Positions 18,800 to 30,500 are shown, numbered from the stretch's first letter. The stretch: DNA of 64,000 nucleotides from Polynucleobacter sp. MWH-Svant-W18 (GCF_018687495.1 NZ_CP061293.1:1550001-1614000), one strand, 5' to 3'. Program-made: numbers and translations. Notes: a model not told the origin generated them from the letters alone.

Positions 18800-20143
18800 T
18801 TATTTATTCAGCAAGATGATACGGAAATCATTCACATTCGTCAGTGTAGGGCCAGTTTCCACCAAAGCACCCAATTCTGCAAAGAAACCATAACAATCAT
18901 GGCCCTCTAAGAATGAATCAGGCTCCATTCCTTTGTTCTGACTTACTTTACGAATGTCGCTTGTAAACCAGGCCCCTGCATTCTTTTCGCTACCATCAAT
19001 ACCATCAGTATCCGCAGCCAGCGCTGCTAGATCCGGCATATCAACGCTTGCAGCAAATAGCGAAAGAAGGTATTCGCTGCAACGACCGCCTCGCCCTTTC
19101 ACTCCCTGGGGTATCGTTACAGTGCACTCACCACCAGAAATAATGGCTACCGGCTTCGGAAGCCCTTTTGCTAAATGTTCTCGAGCCAAGCGTGCTTGTG
19201 AAACACCAACTTCCTGAGCCTCGCCAGTAATCGTATCCCCTAAAAGGATAGGCTCATAACCTTGACTAAGAACATAGTCGGCAGCAGCCTCTAAACTTTT
19301 ATAGGCTGTAGCGATCACATGATTAGCCACTTGAGCATTAACTAAGTCGATATCTTTAAGTGTTTCGGGCTTGTTTCCTGCAAGTCCTTGCGCAAGATGA
19401 CTCAGTACCGAGGAAGGAATTTCATTTTTCCCTAAATGGTATTTTTCAAGAATAGTTATTGCGTCCAAGTAGGTCGAATAATCGGCAGCGCACGGTCCAC
19501 TAGCAATATCTGCAGGAGCGTCACCTGTCACATCAGAAATCAATAAAGCCTCAACACGGGCGCCACGGGCAATCGCTACCCGAGCTAAATTACCACCCAA
19601 AATAGCAGATAGGTGCTTACGCACCACATTCATTTCTTCAATCGGAGCACCACTGCGCAAAAGTGCCTCAGTAGTCTTGCGCATATCCTCAATTGAGATA
19701 CCCTCTTGAGGCAAAGTTAATAGGCTAGACCCTCCACCAGAAACTAGGCAAATCAAAAGATCGTTCTGCCCCAATTGATTAGTTAAGGCGTATATTGCTT
19801 TCGCTCCATCCATGCCCGCCTGATCTGGAACAGGATGACCTGCTTCTACGATTTGTATCTTGCTTGTTGGAGCAGCATGGCCATAGCGCGTTAATACCAC
19901 CCCCTCAATTTTTACTTGGGGCCAGTGGGTATTGGCATAGGCCTCTACAGCGCTTGCCATTGAAGCACTGGCTTTACCAGCGCCGACTACTAAACATTTT
20001 CCCTTTGGTTCTTGGCCAGGTGGGAATATTTTTGCCAAGTGTTGCGGAACAATCAATTGTGGATCAGCCACAGCAACTGCGGCAGCAAAGGCCTTTTTCA
20101 GAATTGCTTCTGTCGATACGGTATAGGGAGATTGCTGCATCAA
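18800..20143 (-). CDS. gckA: Glycerate 2-kinase (MOFRL family)
   Basis: This 447-residue protein belongs to the DUF4147/MOFRL glycerate kinase family, which phosphorylates D-glycerate at C2 to feed glycolate and glyoxylate carbon into glycolysis. Family members such as TtuD are often labelled hydroxypyruvate reductase, a historic misnomer. The N-terminal domain has [12 protein letters not shown] and [14 protein letters not shown]; the MOFRL domain has [10 protein letters not shown] followed by [14 protein letters not shown] and [10 protein letters not shown]. It sits just upstream of pyrC and 13 bp downstream of nudB, in one minus-strand run with no other glyoxylate-pathway gene nearby. Confidence 0.87.
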   Translation of the reverse strand: MMQQSPYTVSTEAILKKAFAAAVAVADPQLIVPQHLAKIFPPGQEPKGKCLVVGAGKASASMASAVEAYANTHWPQVKIEGVVLTRYGHAAPTSKIQIVEAGHPVPDQAGMDGAKAIYALTNQLGQNDLLICLVSGGGSSLLTLPQEGISIEDMRKTTEALLRSGAPIEEMNVVRKHLSAILGGNLARVAIARGARVEALLISDVTGDAPADIASGPCAADYSTYLDAITILEKYHLGKNEIPSSVLSHLAQGLAGNKPETLKDIDLVNAQVANHVIATAYKSLEAAADYVLSQGYEPILLGDTITGEAQEVGVSQARLAREHLAKGLPKPVAIISGGECTVTIPQGVKGRGGRCSEYLLSLFAASVDMPDLAALAADTDGIDGSEKNAGAWFTSDIRKVSQNKGMEPDSFLEGHDCYGFFAELGALVETGPTLTNVNDFRIILLNK

Positions 20144-20156
20144 TCTATTCTAAGTG

Positions 20157-20600
20157 CTATTTTCGAGAAAACCATTTCAGAATCGCATCGCCGTTACTAG
20201 GAGAAAAACATTTATTGGCAGCCAGCTCAAAGGGAAGCCACTCATATGCCACATGCTCTCTTGGAGAGAGCATGATTTGGATATTATCGGGTACCTGTAG
20301 CGCAAACCAATGCTCAGTATTTCTTGTAACGCCAGGGCCGTAACGGAAGCGCCACTCAGGATAGATCTCATACTCAATCTGATGGTGCATATTTTGAAGG
20401 GCATCCTCAGGTAATTGGTTGACTGCGATACCAGTCTCTTCAAATACCTCCCGGGTAGCTGCTAATTCAAGATTTTCATCCGGAGCATCTAAACTGCCCG
20501 TGACAGACTGCCAGAAACCTTTTCTATCAGCACGCTCTATCAATAAAACATCCCTATTCGATTTATAGATCAGAACTAAAACCGAGATAGGGATTTTCAA
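20157..20600 (-). CDS. nudB: Dihydroneopterin triphosphate diphosphatase (Nudix, NudB)
   Basis: This 147-residue Nudix hydrolase probably removes pyrophosphate from dihydroneopterin triphosphate in folate synthesis. The Nudix box is clear (REVFEETGI with the upstream Glu and Gly), with one extra residue between the leading Gly and Glu compared with the consensus. The opening PISVLVLIYKSNRDVLLIERAD matches NudB. It follows aspS with a 20-bp gap, the same aspS-DUF502-nudB neighbourhood seen in other betaproteobacteria, which supports NudB over other Nudix types. Confidence 0.85.
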   Translation of the reverse strand: MKIPISVLVLIYKSNRDVLLIERADRKGFWQSVTGSLDAPDENLELAATREVFEETGIAVNQLPEDALQNMHHQIEYEIYPEWRFRYGPGVTRNTEHWFALQVPDNIQIMLSPREHVAYEWLPFELAANKCFSPSNGDAILKWFSRK

Positions 20601-20620
20601 GATGGGATGTTGTTTTTTGC

Positions 20621-22420
20621 TTATGCCGCAGGCGCAGCCTGACGCAAACGAATATGCAGCTCGCGCAACTGACGCTCATCTACTGGGCTAGGAGCCTGAG
20701 TTAACAAACATTGTGCACGTTGTGTTTTAGGGAAGGCAATCACATCACGAATTGATTCAGCACCAGTCATCATCGTGACGATGCGATCCAAACCAAATGC
20801 AATGCCGCCGTGTGGAGGTGCGCCATACTGAAGAGCATCTAGCAAGAATCCAAACTTCGCTTGCGCTTCTTCAGGGCCGATCTTCAAAGCACGGAAAACT
20901 TGGCTTTGTACCGCTTCTTGGTGAATACGTACAGAGCCACCGCCGATCTCGCTACCGTTTAAAACCATGTCATAGGCTTTAGCCAAACATTTTCCTGGAT
21001 CAGATTCCAGATACTGCATATGCTCATCTTTAGGGCTGGTAAACGGATGATGGCAAGCTACCCAACGCGCCTCACCTTCATCGTAATCAAACATCGGGAA
21101 GTCAACTACCCATAATGGCTTCCAGCCTTCAGTAAAGAGTCCATGCTCTTTACCCCAAGTAGAAAGGCCGATGCGCAAACGTAAATTGCCAATCGCATCG
21201 TTCACAACTTTTTCTTTATCAGCGCCAAAGAAAATGATGTCGCCATCTTTTGCACCCGTGCGCTTCAAGATGCCTTCAATTGCTGCATCATGCAAATTCT
21301 TAACGATCGGAGATTGCAATCCATTGCGACCTTCAGCAACGGAATTCACCTTGATCCAAGCTAAACCCTTAGCGCCGTAGATGCTGACAAACTGAGTGTA
21401 GTCGTCGATTTCACTACGACTAATCTCTGCGCCGCCTGGCACGCACAAACCTACTACGCGGCCACCTTCTTGATTGGCAGCGCCTGAAAACACCTTGAAA
21501 TCTACATCCTTCATCAAATCCGTTAATTCAGTGAACTCAAAGTTCACACGCAAATCGGGCTTATCAGAGCCAAAGCGCGCCATACCTTCAGAGTAAGGCA
21601 TAGTTGGAAATGGATTGGGCAACTCGACATTCATGGTTTTCTTGAAAATATGGCGGATCATGTTTTCAAACAGCTCACGAATTTCTAATTCACTTAAAAA
21701 AGCAGTTTCACAGTCGATCTGCGTAAATTCAGGTTGACGATCTGCACGTAAATCTTCATCTCGGAAGCATTTAGTGATTTGATAGTAGCGATCGAAACCT
21801 GCCACCATTAACAGTTGCTTAAAGAGTTGTGGAGATTGCGGCAATGCAAAGAACTGACCATCATGCACGCGTGAGGGAACCAAATAATCGCGCGCGCCCT
21901 CTGGTGTGCTTTTGGTCAACATTGGCGTTTCAATATCAATGAAGCCGGCATCATCTAAATAGCGGCGGCACTCCATGGCAACGTTGTAACGCAAACGCAA
22001 ATTCTTTTGCATTTGTGGACGACGTAAATCTAAGACACGGTGAGTCAAGCGCGTAGTCTCGGATAGATTCTCATCATCAATCTGAAATGGTGGAGTCACA
22101 GAAGCATTTAAGATAACCAAGCTATGGCAAAGTATTTCTACTTTTCCACTCACTAAATCTGTGTTTTCAGTGCCTGCAGGACGTGCACGTACAAGGCCTT
22201 TAATCTGGATACAGTATTCACTTCTTACTTGTTCAGCGAGCGCAAACATCTCTGGACGATCTGGATCGCAAACCACTTGAACAAAGCCTTCGCGGTCACG
22301 TAAGTCAATAAAGATCACGCCCCCATGATCACGACGGCGATTAACCCATCCAGAAAGGGTAACTTCTTTTCCTATCAGTGAATCGGTTACCTGACCGCAG
22401 GTATGGCTTCGCATCGACAT
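20621..22420 (-). CDS. aspS: Aspartyl-tRNA synthetase
   Basis: This 599-residue class II synthetase has the bacterial architecture: N-terminal OB anticodon-binding fold (about residues 1-105, with [21 protein letters not shown]), catalytic core with motif 2 [18 protein letters not shown], an inserted GAD domain (about residues 300-420), and motif 3 [19 protein letters not shown] about eight bases upstream supports the ATG at 22420. In many betaproteobacteria this enzyme also charges tRNA-Asn for later amidation; sequence alone does not settle that here. It follows the DUF502 gene with a 16-bp gap. Confidence 0.96.
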   Translation of the reverse strand: MSMRSHTCGQVTDSLIGKEVTLSGWVNRRRDHGGVIFIDLRDREGFVQVVCDPDRPEMFALAEQVRSEYCIQIKGLVRARPAGTENTDLVSGKVEILCHSLVILNASVTPPFQIDDENLSETTRLTHRVLDLRRPQMQKNLRLRYNVAMECRRYLDDAGFIDIETPMLTKSTPEGARDYLVPSRVHDGQFFALPQSPQLFKQLLMVAGFDRYYQITKCFRDEDLRADRQPEFTQIDCETAFLSELEIRELFENMIRHIFKKTMNVELPNPFPTMPYSEGMARFGSDKPDLRVNFEFTELTDLMKDVDFKVFSGAANQEGGRVVGLCVPGGAEISRSEIDDYTQFVSIYGAKGLAWIKVNSVAEGRNGLQSPIVKNLHDAAIEGILKRTGAKDGDIIFFGADKEKVVNDAIGNLRLRIGLSTWGKEHGLFTEGWKPLWVVDFPMFDYDEGEARWVACHHPFTSPKDEHMQYLESDPGKCLAKAYDMVLNGSEIGGGSVRIHQEAVQSQVFRALKIGPEEAQAKFGFLLDALQYGAPPHGGIAFGLDRIVTMMTGAESIRDVIAFPKTQRAQCLLTQAPSPVDERQLRELHIRLRQAAPAA

Positions 22421-22436
22421 AACAATTTCCTAAAAA

Positions 22437-23090
22437 TCAAAAATGGTGTGGTGACTGGGTTGCAGTCATACCGCTAGAACTATTGGGTGGTACCGAGCCC
22501 ATTGAAACAATATGCTTCAATGCTTCCTCAACACTCATCTCCAATTCAATCGTTTGTGCACGTGGCACGATCATGAAAAATCCAGAGGTTGGGTTAGGAG
22601 TTGTAGGCAAAAATACATTGACATAGTCTTCGCCCAATTTAGTAGTCACTTCTCTAGCGGGTACACCCGTTTGAAAAGCGATTGCCCAAGAATCAGCGTG
22701 AGGGTAACGAATCAGCAGGGCCTTGCTAAAGGCTTGACCGCTTCCAGAAAATAAAGTGGATGAAACTTGCTGAACGCTTGAGTAAATTGAGCGCACAATC
22801 GGAATGCGATTAACAAACTTATCCCAGACCTTTAACCACCACTGACCAGCAAAATTAATTGCCAGTAGACCAGTCAACAATATGACTGCAATCACGATCA
22901 AGATGCCAACGCCGGGAAGATCTCGGAAATGCTGGAGGTCTCGCGCAGCGTCTTGCGGAAGAACCACAATAATGGCGTGCATTACTGAACCAAATACGCC
23001 GTCGAGCAAGCCCAAGCCCCATGCAATTACCCAAACGGTAATTGACAATGGTGCCCAAACGAGGATGCCTGCAATAAAGTATTTTTTCAT
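22437..23090 (-). CDS. DUF502 family membrane protein
   Basis: This 217-residue protein of unknown function has a hydrophobic segment at the very N-terminus (about residues 4-28) and a second near residues 62-85, then a soluble part containing NRIPIVRSIYSSVQQV and the family's PTTPNPTSGFFMIVP motif. DUF502 members are predicted inner-membrane proteins. It is tightly placed between ubiB and aspS on the same strand and is often next to aspS in betaproteobacteria; the link is unexplained. The C-terminus is low complexity (Ser/Thr/Pro). Confidence 0.82.
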   Translation of the reverse strand: MKKYFIAGILVWAPLSITVWVIAWGLGLLDGVFGSVMHAIIVVLPQDAARDLQHFRDLPGVGILIVIAVILLTGLLAINFAGQWWLKVWDKFVNRIPIVRSIYSSVQQVSSTLFSGSGQAFSKALLIRYPHADSWAIAFQTGVPAREVTTKLGEDYVNVFLPTTPNPTSGFFMIVPRAQTIELEMSVEEALKHIVSMGSVPPNSSSGMTATQSPHHF

Positions 23091-23142
23091 GTGTTCTGCC
23101 TAGCCCGCTATTTTAGCGGTTTAGGAGCGAAACAGCGAAAGC

Positions 23143-24729
23143 CTAATAAATACCTAGGCTAATGATCAAAATTCCGGCCAAAAATCCACCAGCAAAGAGC
23201 AAAGCGCCCACGACCAAGCGACGGGTACGCCGTTCTTCAAGCAAAAGCGCCTTTAAGACCTCCAACTCACCAGTTTGATCTTTTGCTTGATGATTGGCCT
23301 GAGTTAGAGCATCCGCAATTAGACGAGGCAAAGTCGGCAAGATCTTGGCCCAGGCAGGAGCCTCATCTTTTAGGGAATCGATTAACCCACGCCAACCCAA
23401 CTGTTTACTAATCCATTTTTCGAGGATCGGTTTGGCGGTTTTCCATAAATCCAAATCGGGATCTAGCTGACGTGCAAGTCCTTCGACATTTAACAAGGTC
23501 TTTTGCAATAAAGTGAGTTGCGGCTGAATCTCTACTTTAAAGCGACGCGAGGTCTGAAAGAGTCGCATCAAGACAATGCCCAGGGAAATTTCTTTTAGCG
23601 GACGATCAAAGTAAGGCTCACATACAGAGCGCACAGCCCCTTCTAATTCCTCTACCCTGGTATTTGCTGGCACCCATCCTGACTCAATGTGCAGCTCCGC
23701 TACACGGCGGTAATCACGATTAAAGAACGCTAAGAAATTGAGTGCTAAATAATTCTTATCAGACTCACTTAAAGCGCCCACGATGCCAAAGTCTAAAGAA
23801 ATAAATCGGCCAAAGGTTTCTGGCTCTAAGCTGATCATGATATTTCCGGGATGCATATCTGCATGGAAAAAACCATCTTCAAACACTTGGGTAAAGAATA
23901 TTTCTACACCATCAGCCGCTAATTTTTTGAAATCAACGCCAGCAGCACGTAGCTCGGCTGTCCGCCCAATAGAAATGCCATACATTCTTTCCATGACAAT
24001 CACATTGGTGTAACAGAGATCCCAATACATTTCAGGAATCATCAACTTTTTGGAATCTACAAAATGTCGACGGATCTGACTTGCATTCGCCGCCTCACGC
24101 ATGAGATCTAACTCATCGTGTAAATAGGTATCGAATTCAGCTACATTCTCACGCGGCTTTAAACGGCGTCCATCCTCAGAACTCTTTTCAATGACTTTGG
24201 CTAAGTCATACATTAAAGCCAAATCGCCCTCAATCACCGGCAGTATCCCAGGGCGCAAGACTTTAATCGCGACTGCTTTGTGATCCCACTCCGGATGCTT
24301 CTCAGTTGCACGCAAGATTCCGAAGTGCACCTGAGCCACTGATGCGCTTGCTACCGGTGTGGCATCAAAACTGATAAAGACTTCTTCAATAGGTTTGCCA
24401 AGAGCTTCTTCGATTAAACGACGTGACTCTGCATTTGAGAATGGAGGCACTTGATCTTGTAGCTTCGCTAATTCATTAGCAATATCTTCTGGCAATAAAT
24501 CGCGTCGTGTTGACAGTACCTGACCAAACTTAACAAAGATTGGCCCTAGTGCCTCAAGCGTTAAACGAATCCGCTCACCCCTAGGCAAGCTGGCGCCGGG
24601 CGAAGTCCAGCAGACGACTGTTAATAGGCCCCTGCTCACTCCAGGCTTGAGGATATCGCGCAAGAGTGGCAATAAGCCATAACGCCAGGCTGTAAAGAAT
24701 ATAAAACAGAGACGAGCTAAGCGGCGCAC
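23143..24729 (-). CDS. ubiB: Ubiquinone biosynthesis atypical kinase UbiB
   Basis: This 528-residue member of the UbiB/COQ8 family uses ATP to support the ubiquinone-synthesis complex at the membrane. The family hallmarks are visible: the KxGQ motif in [19 protein letters not shown], the Ala-rich loop [12 protein letters not shown] replacing the usual glycine-rich loop, the catalytic [10 protein letters not shown] segment and metal-binding SLDFGIVG. Two predicted membrane helices close the protein (last 35 residues). It follows ubiJ with 3 bp between, and with ubiE at 26.4 kb forms the classic ubiE-ubiJ-ubiB set, here interrupted by a Tim44-like gene. Confidence 0.95.
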   Translation of the reverse strand: MRRLARLCFIFFTAWRYGLLPLLRDILKPGVSRGLLTVVCWTSPGASLPRGERIRLTLEALGPIFVKFGQVLSTRRDLLPEDIANELAKLQDQVPPFSNAESRRLIEEALGKPIEEVFISFDATPVASASVAQVHFGILRATEKHPEWDHKAVAIKVLRPGILPVIEGDLALMYDLAKVIEKSSEDGRRLKPRENVAEFDTYLHDELDLMREAANASQIRRHFVDSKKLMIPEMYWDLCYTNVIVMERMYGISIGRTAELRAAGVDFKKLAADGVEIFFTQVFEDGFFHADMHPGNIMISLEPETFGRFISLDFGIVGALSESDKNYLALNFLAFFNRDYRRVAELHIESGWVPANTRVEELEGAVRSVCEPYFDRPLKEISLGIVLMRLFQTSRRFKVEIQPQLTLLQKTLLNVEGLARQLDPDLDLWKTAKPILEKWISKQLGWRGLIDSLKDEAPAWAKILPTLPRLIADALTQANHQAKDQTGELEVLKALLLEERRTRRLVVGALLFAGGFLAGILIISLGIY

Positions 24730-24732
24730 GAT

Positions 24733-25353
24733 TTATTTCACCTTCTGCTCTAGTAGTTGAATGCGCTTCTCGATCCGATCTACCGATTCGCGCAAATCAT
24801 TTAATACGGCTTTATGGGCCATAAAGTCTCGTTTATTCAAAAGTACTTTTCTTTCTTCGCTCACGTACTCGACAATATTGTCCAGTAAATCACCTGCGGC
24901 AGAACGAGAAGCAGCAACCAATTTCTTACCCTGCCTAACTGCAAAGTTTGCAGGCGCATCCCCAAACAGACGCGCTAAATCTTCCTCGTACTCCCAGCGC
25001 AGCTGACCGGCTAAACGACCCAATAACTGAGCTAAGTCAGCATCCCCGGTAATTTTGACTGCTTTGAAGGCTTGCTCACGCAAACTTCCAGTAGTTGCAG
25101 CCAGGTCGCCAAGAGCTTTAGTTGAAACCTCTAGGCTTAAAGAAGGATCATTCACCACTTCCAGGGGATTTAGTAAACCCGTCGAAGAAATCTCAAAACC
25201 CAAATCTCCCAAAGGTAATTTCAACAGAATCGTTTTCCCAGCATGCTTAGCTAACTCAGCTAATGCCCAAGGCTCACTTTCTAATACATGATTAATCCCG
25301 CGGCATGCAGCGCCAGCGGCAAAAGTATGGGTAGAGGTTAAATGGCTATTCAT
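24733..25353 (-). CDS. ubiJ: Ubiquinone biosynthesis accessory factor UbiJ (SCP2 domain)
   Basis: This 206-residue protein matches UbiJ: an N-terminal SCP2 lipid-binding fold (about residues 15-120), which binds ubiquinone intermediates, then a C-terminal coiled-coil (VLNDLRESVDRIEKRIQLLEQK). It works with UbiK and the UbiH/I/F hydroxylases in a soluble lipid complex. Family identity is supported by its place directly before ubiB. Oddly, the ATG at 25353 comes six bases after the T-run of a strong terminator hairpin (25360-25385), leaving no free Shine-Dalgarno sequence; see the findings. Confidence 0.85.
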   Translation of the reverse strand: MNSHLTSTHTFAAGAACRGINHVLESEPWALAELAKHAGKTILLKLPLGDLGFEISSTGLLNPLEVVNDPSLSLEVSTKALGDLAATTGSLREQAFKAVKITGDADLAQLLGRLAGQLRWEYEEDLARLFGDAPANFAVRQGKKLVAASRSAAGDLLDNIVEYVSEERKVLLNKRDFMAHKAVLNDLRESVDRIEKRIQLLEQKVK

Positions 25354-25359
25354 GAGTGT

Positions 25360-25385
25360 AAAAAACCCGCACTAGTGCGGGTTTT
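25360..25385 (-). terminator. Terminator hairpin between the Tim44-like gene and ubiJ
   Basis: The 24-base segment 25362-25385 is a perfect palindrome (AAAACCCGCA / TGCGGGTTTT around CTAG). Read on the minus strand it ends in six T, a strong intrinsic terminator for the upstream gene. Its 3' arm holds the only GGG that could act as a ubiJ ribosome-binding site. Confidence 0.8.
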
Positions 25386-25406
25386 CCAATGGAAAGTACC
25401 TTAAGC

Positions 25407-26318
25407 TTAAACCAACTGAGAGATACCCGCCAGTACCCAGCCGCCAGGGCCGTCAACAGGCTTACTCAAATTCCAGATTTCAGAGAAATCGCTTGCTGGG
25501 GCGCTTTGCTGTTCACGAATCATGCCGCCAAACTGCACGCTGCAGTAGTAGTGAGCATCAATCGTCTCAATACCTAGAAGTCGCGCATTGATTGTCACAA
25601 CATCAGTCTGGTTACAAGCCTCAATTCTTCCCGCCAGATCTTGCTGAATGGTGGCAAACATTTCAGGCGTCGTAAATTCACGCAAAGATGCTAAATCACC
25701 TTGATCCCAAGCTTTTTGCAGGGTAACGAAATACTGCTTCGCATTTTCAAGAAACGTATGCTCATCAAAACCGGGTGGCAAAGTAGACTGAAATGGCTCA
25801 GGCTCAGTACTGACTCCACCAAAGGCATTCGCTGCCGGATTAAATGCCGGCTCTTGTCTTGGTGACTGATCAAGATTGCTTCGTTGCATTGCAGGGTTCA
25901 CTACATTGGCATTCTGGCCAGCACCTGACATTGCTGGGAGCAATTTTCTGATCACAAACATAATCACAAAGCCAGCCAACATCGCAATCAATAAACCGGT
26001 AATGAGTGATGAGGCAGCTTCACCTAAGCCAAAGTGAGAAAGCAAATAACCAATACCTAAACCCGCAGCTAAACCACCTAAGATTCCGCCCATTCCACCA
26101 AAGCGACTGGGTGCCGGTGCTTGAGGAGCTGGGGCTGGAGTAGCTGGTTGTGCTTGTTGAGCTGGTTTTTGAACAGGAGCCGCTTGACGTTGCATTGGCG
26201 CACTTGGGGCGCGCCCAAAGCTTCGGCCGCCACCTAAACGACCCGCTTCAGCCTGACCAATAGATGCAAACACCAAGATCATGCTTAAGAGAACTGCTTT
26301 GAAAAAATGCTTATTCAT
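25407..26318 (-). CDS. Tim44-like domain protein with signal peptide
   Basis: This 303-residue protein begins with a signal peptide ending near IGQAEA, followed by a basic Gly-rich GRLGGGRSFGR stretch and a Pro/Ala/Gln-rich linker (about residues 35-70). Two hydrophobic segments follow (about residues 76-96 and 100-125), then a C-terminal Tim44-like domain (about residues 185-300), an NTF2-like fold that in mitochondria contacts membranes and the import motor. The bacterial function is unknown. It lies between ubiE and ubiJ, an order conserved in betaproteobacteria, so a role near ubiquinone synthesis or the membrane is a guess from context. Confidence 0.85.
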   Translation of the reverse strand: MNKHFFKAVLLSMILVFASIGQAEAGRLGGGRSFGRAPSAPMQRQAAPVQKPAQQAQPATPAPAPQAPAPSRFGGMGGILGGLAAGLGIGYLLSHFGLGEAASSLITGLLIAMLAGFVIMFVIRKLLPAMSGAGQNANVVNPAMQRSNLDQSPRQEPAFNPAANAFGGVSTEPEPFQSTLPPGFDEHTFLENAKQYFVTLQKAWDQGDLASLREFTTPEMFATIQQDLAGRIEACNQTDVVTINARLLGIETIDAHYYCSVQFGGMIREQQSAPASDFSEIWNLSKPVDGPGGWVLAGISQLV

Positions 26319-26355
26319 TGTGATTTACCCCTTCATATAACTTCTTTACAGCTTG

Positions 26356-26377
26356 AGTTTTTAAGAGCTTAAAAACT
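26356..26377. repeat. AT-rich inverted repeat between ubiE and the Tim44-like gene
   Basis: AGTTTTTAAG and CTTAAAAACT form a perfect 10-base inverted repeat with a 2-base centre. It lies 38-59 bases upstream of the Tim44-like start and 10 bases after ubiE. It could be an operator, or a weak ubiE terminator since it lacks GC pairs. Confidence 0.35.
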
Positions 26378-26386
26378 ATACAACTA

Positions 26387-27130
26387 TCAGTATTTAATAC
26401 CAATATGTAAGGCAACGATGCCCCCAGTCATTCTATGGGTTTCTACTTCATCAAAACCAACACTCAACATGATTTCTTTCAAAGTCTCTGCATCAGGATG
26501 CATACGAATAGATTCCGCCAAGTATCGATAACTTTCTGAGTCTTGCGCAATCTTCTCGCCTAACCACGGCAATACCTTAAATGAATATGCGTCATACACG
26601 GGCTGCAAGAAGTCATCAGGCTTAGAAAACTCCAAAACTAGAACGCGCCCACCTGGCTTGATGACGCGACACATCTCCCCCAGGGCCACATCTTTATGGG
26701 TCATATTACGCAAACCAAATGCAACAGTCACAACATCAAAATGGTTCGCTGGAAAAGGGATTTTTTCGGCATCAAATTGAACACAAGGCAGAGCCATGCC
26801 TCGGTCTAACAAGCGGTCACGACCAACCCCCAACATAGAAGCATTGATATCACTCAACCATACTTGCGCATCAGGGTTGTGCACCCAATCAGCCGCTTTC
26901 GCGAAAGCAGCAGCAAGATCGCCAGTGCCGCCCGCAATATCTAAAATCTTTTGTCCAGGCCTAACATTGGCGCGTGCAATGGTAATTTTTTTCCAAACGC
27001 GGTGCAAACCAAATGACATTAAGTCATTCATCACATCATATTTACTGGCAACTGAGTGAAAGACCTCAGCAACCTTGCTCGCTTTTTCTGCCTCATCGAC
27101 GCTTTGATAGCCGAAGTGGGTTTTACTCAT
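26387..27130 (-). CDS. ubiE: Demethylmenaquinone/ubiquinone C-methyltransferase UbiE
   Basis: This 247-residue SAM-dependent methyltransferase adds the C2 methyl group to the ubiquinone ring. The SAM-binding motif [18 protein letters not shown] is near residue 65, with [20 protein letters not shown] and [13 protein letters not shown] downstream; the early [22 protein letters not shown] segment is the UbiE signature. The start at 27130 (MSKTHFGYQ) is chosen because it overlaps the upstream DUF971 stop in a TAATG arrangement, implying translational coupling. An upstream in-frame start would only add five residues. Confidence 0.96.
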   Translation of the reverse strand: MSKTHFGYQSVDEAEKASKVAEVFHSVASKYDVMNDLMSFGLHRVWKKITIARANVRPGQKILDIAGGTGDLAAAFAKAADWVHNPDAQVWLSDINASMLGVGRDRLLDRGMALPCVQFDAEKIPFPANHFDVVTVAFGLRNMTHKDVALGEMCRVIKPGGRVLVLEFSKPDDFLQPVYDAYSFKVLPWLGEKIAQDSESYRYLAESIRMHPDAETLKEIMLSVGFDEVETHRMTGGIVALHIGIKY

Positions 27131-27516
27131 TAGTGACTCCCACAAGAATGGCCAGCTTGCGTCATCGGCGCATCACGATCAAGACCTGCTGCTGCCAATT
27201 TGGCTAAATATTCTTGCCAGACTTGTTCTTGGTTTTCACATAAGAAATATAAATATTCCCAAGAATACAAACCAGAATCATGCCCATCAGAGAAGGTGGG
27301 CTTCAACGCGTAATGCCCCACAGGCTCAAGACTAGAAATCAATACCTCACGTTTACCCGTTTGCAAGGTCTCTTGACCTGGACCATGACCCTGCACCTCA
27401 GCCGATGGTGAAACCACTCTGAGCAACTCAAATGGCAAACGATATGTAGGGCCACCTTCGTAAGAAAGCTCTAGCACCTTAGATTGTTGATGAACAACGA
27501 TATTGCTTGGAATCAT
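27130..27516 (-). CDS. DUF971 domain protein (GBBH-like N-terminal fold)
   Basis: This 128-residue protein consists of a single DUF971 domain, the fold found at the N-terminus of gamma-butyrobetaine hydroxylases and in proteins linked to Fe-S biology. Seen here are [19 protein letters not shown] near residue 15 and the [14 protein letters not shown] motif near residue 80. The C-terminus carries a Gly-His-Ser-Cys-Gly-Ser-His tail that could bind metal. Both ends overlap neighbours by one base (TAATG), linking it to the large flavin/Fe-S dehydrogenase upstream and to ubiE downstream. Function unknown. Confidence 0.85.
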   Translation of the reverse strand: MIPSNIVVHQQSKVLELSYEGGPTYRLPFELLRVVSPSAEVQGHGPGQETLQTGKREVLISSLEPVGHYALKPTFSDGHDSGLYSWEYLYFLCENQEQVWQEYLAKLAAAGLDRDAPMTQAGHSCGSH

Positions 27517-30500
27517 TAAACGAGAACCCTCTCAATGCCACCTTGGTTTGCTTTAGCAACGTAATCTTGCATCCAGTCTTTACCCAGTAATTTTTGTGCC
27601 ATCTCCACCACGATGTAATCAGCAGTCGTATCGCTATCAGCATCAAAACGAGTCAAGCCCTGCAAACAAGATGGGCAACTAGTCAATACCTTGACTTCCC
27701 CTGTGAAATCGCCTTTGCGCAAATCATTAGCGCCTTTTTCCATTTCAATTTGCTTGCGGAAGCGCACTTGCGTCGAAATGTCTGGACGTGTCACTGCGAG
27801 CGTGCCTGATTCACCACAGCAACGATCATTTTTAGCAATCGCTTTACCATCCTCAAGCTGAATCAACTCATTTACAGTTTTCAATGGATCTTGCAGTTTC
27901 ATCGGGGAGTGGCAAGGATCGTGATACATATACTTCACACCCGTTACACCAGAGAGCTTGACGCCCTTCTCAGCCAAGAATTCATGAATATCAATGATGC
28001 GGCAGCCTGGGAAGATCTGGTCAAACTGGTACCCAGCCAATTGGTCGTAACAAGTGCCACAAGATACGACGACTGTCTTGATATCTAAGTAATTTAAAGT
28101 ATTGGCTACACGATGGAATAACACACGGTTATCCGTAATCATCTTTTCCGCTTTATCAAAGTCGCCATTACCCCGCTGTGGATAGCCACAACATAAATAA
28201 CCTGGGGGTAGAACGGTTTGCACTCCTACGTTCCATAACATCGCTTGCGTAGCTAAACCAACCTGAGAGAACAAACGCTCTGAGCCACAACCGGGGAAAT
28301 AAAACACAGCCTCAGTATCTGCAGAAGTCGTTTTTGGATCACGAATGATCGGTACGTAGTTTGCATCCTCAATATCCAAGAGGGCACGCGCAGTTTTCTT
28401 TGGCAAATTGCCAGGCATCTTCTTATTCACAAAGAAAATAACCTGCTCTTTAACGCTTGGCTTACCTACTGTTGCAGGTGGGTGAGCGGTTTGCTGTTTG
28501 GTAAACTTCCGCAGAACATCATTACCAAGCCGCTGCAAGCTATAACCCCAGCCAATCATGGTCTTGCGAGCCAAATGAATTGTTTCAGGGCTGGTGGCAT
28601 TCAAGAAGAACATAGATGCAGCAGTTCCAGGATTAAAGCGTTGTTGCCCCATCTTGCGCAATAAGTTACGCATGTTCATCGTCACATCACCAAAGTCAAT
28701 CTTGACGGGGCAAGGTGTTAAACACTTATGACACACCGTGCAATGTGCTGCAACGTCATCAAACATTTCCCAATGACGGATAGAAACACCGCGACGTGTT
28801 TGCTCTTCATATAAGAAGGCTTCAATCAACAGAGAGGTTGCCAAGATCTTATCGCGCGGACTGTAAAGCAAGTTTGCGCGCGGTACATGGGTTGCACAAA
28901 CCGGTTTGCACTTACCACAACGTAAGCAATCTTTCACGCTATCAGCAATCGCACCGATATCACTTTGTTGCATGATGATGGACTCATGGCCCATCAAACC
29001 AAAGCTTGGCGTATACGCCATACTCAGGTCAGCATGGGGCATCAACTTACCTTTATTGAAGCGGCCCTCTGGGTCAACCCGGTTCTTGTAGCTGCGGAAG
29101 TCTTTTAACTCAGCTTCGGTCAAATACTCTAGCTTCGTAATACCGATGCCGTGCTCGCCAGAGATCACGCCATCTAATGAGCGGGCCAATTTCATGATAC
29201 GGTCTACGGCCCGATGTGCATCTTGCAACATTTCATAGTCATCAGAATTCACGGGAAGATTGGTGTGAACGTTTCCATCACCCGCGTGCATGTGTAAGGC
29301 TACGAATACGCGCTTACGCAGAATATTTTTATGAATGGCCTCGAGCTCAGCCAGAATTGGCTCAAACGCCAAGCCACCAAAAATAATGCGCAATTCGGCG
29401 CGCACTTCCTCTTTCCAGGATGCACGTAGACTGAAGTTCTGTAACTTCGGGAAGTAAGTATCCATTTGTGTGAGCCACTCAGCCCAACGAGTACGTACCT
29501 TACTGATTAAATCCAAGGCCTGTTGAACACGATCACCTAAGATTTCAGCAGTAAGGATCTCATACTCTTCATCGCTCTTGCCCAACGGCAACGCACTCTT
29601 CTTCAAAAACGATTCGAGGCCATCAAGTACTTGCAATTTATTCTTAAGAGATAGCTCAATATTGATGCGATCAATGCCATCGGTGTATTCGCCCATACGC
29701 GGCAAAGGAATCACAACGTCTTCATTGATCTTGAATGCATTGGTGTGGCGAGCGATAGCCGCTGTACGTGCGCGATCTAACCAAAATTTCTTGCGTGCCT
29801 CTGCGCTCACAGCAACAAAACCTTCGCCAACGCGCAAGTTCGCCATCCGCACCACTTCGCTTGTAGCTGCAGCAACAGCTTCTTCGTCATCACCAGCAAT
29901 GTCGCCAATCAAGACCATCTTGGGCAAGCTATTTCGCTTAGATTTGGTCGAGTAGCCAACTGCTCGTAAGTAACGATCATCCAAATGCTCAAGACCAGCC
30001 AGAATTGGGCCGCCTTGTTTACTCAAACCGTCTAGGTAGGCTTTGATTTCAACAATACTTGGAATGGCTTCACGTGCTTGACCAAAAAACTCTAAGCAAA
30101 CTGTACGCATATATTTCGGCATACGATGCAATACCCAAGTTGCACTCGTAATCAAACCATCACAACCTTCTTTTTGAACACCAGGTAAGCCAGATAAAAA
30201 TTTATCTGTAACGTCTTTACCTAAACCTTCTTTACGAAAACGCTTACCCTCTACTTCGAGTAATTCTGTTTTGAGAATACGTTGGCCTGGCTCACTATTA
30301 CCATCTGACCAAGTGAGTTGGAAACGCACAGTTGCGACATCATGGATCTTGCCCATATTGTGATCAAGGCGCTCGACATCCAACCAATTTCCTTCTGGAT
30401 CGACCATGCGCCAGCTGGCAAGGTTATCCAATGCAGTTCCCCATAGAACTGCTTTTTTACCGCCGGCATTCATCGCAATATTGCCGCCAATGCAGCTTGC

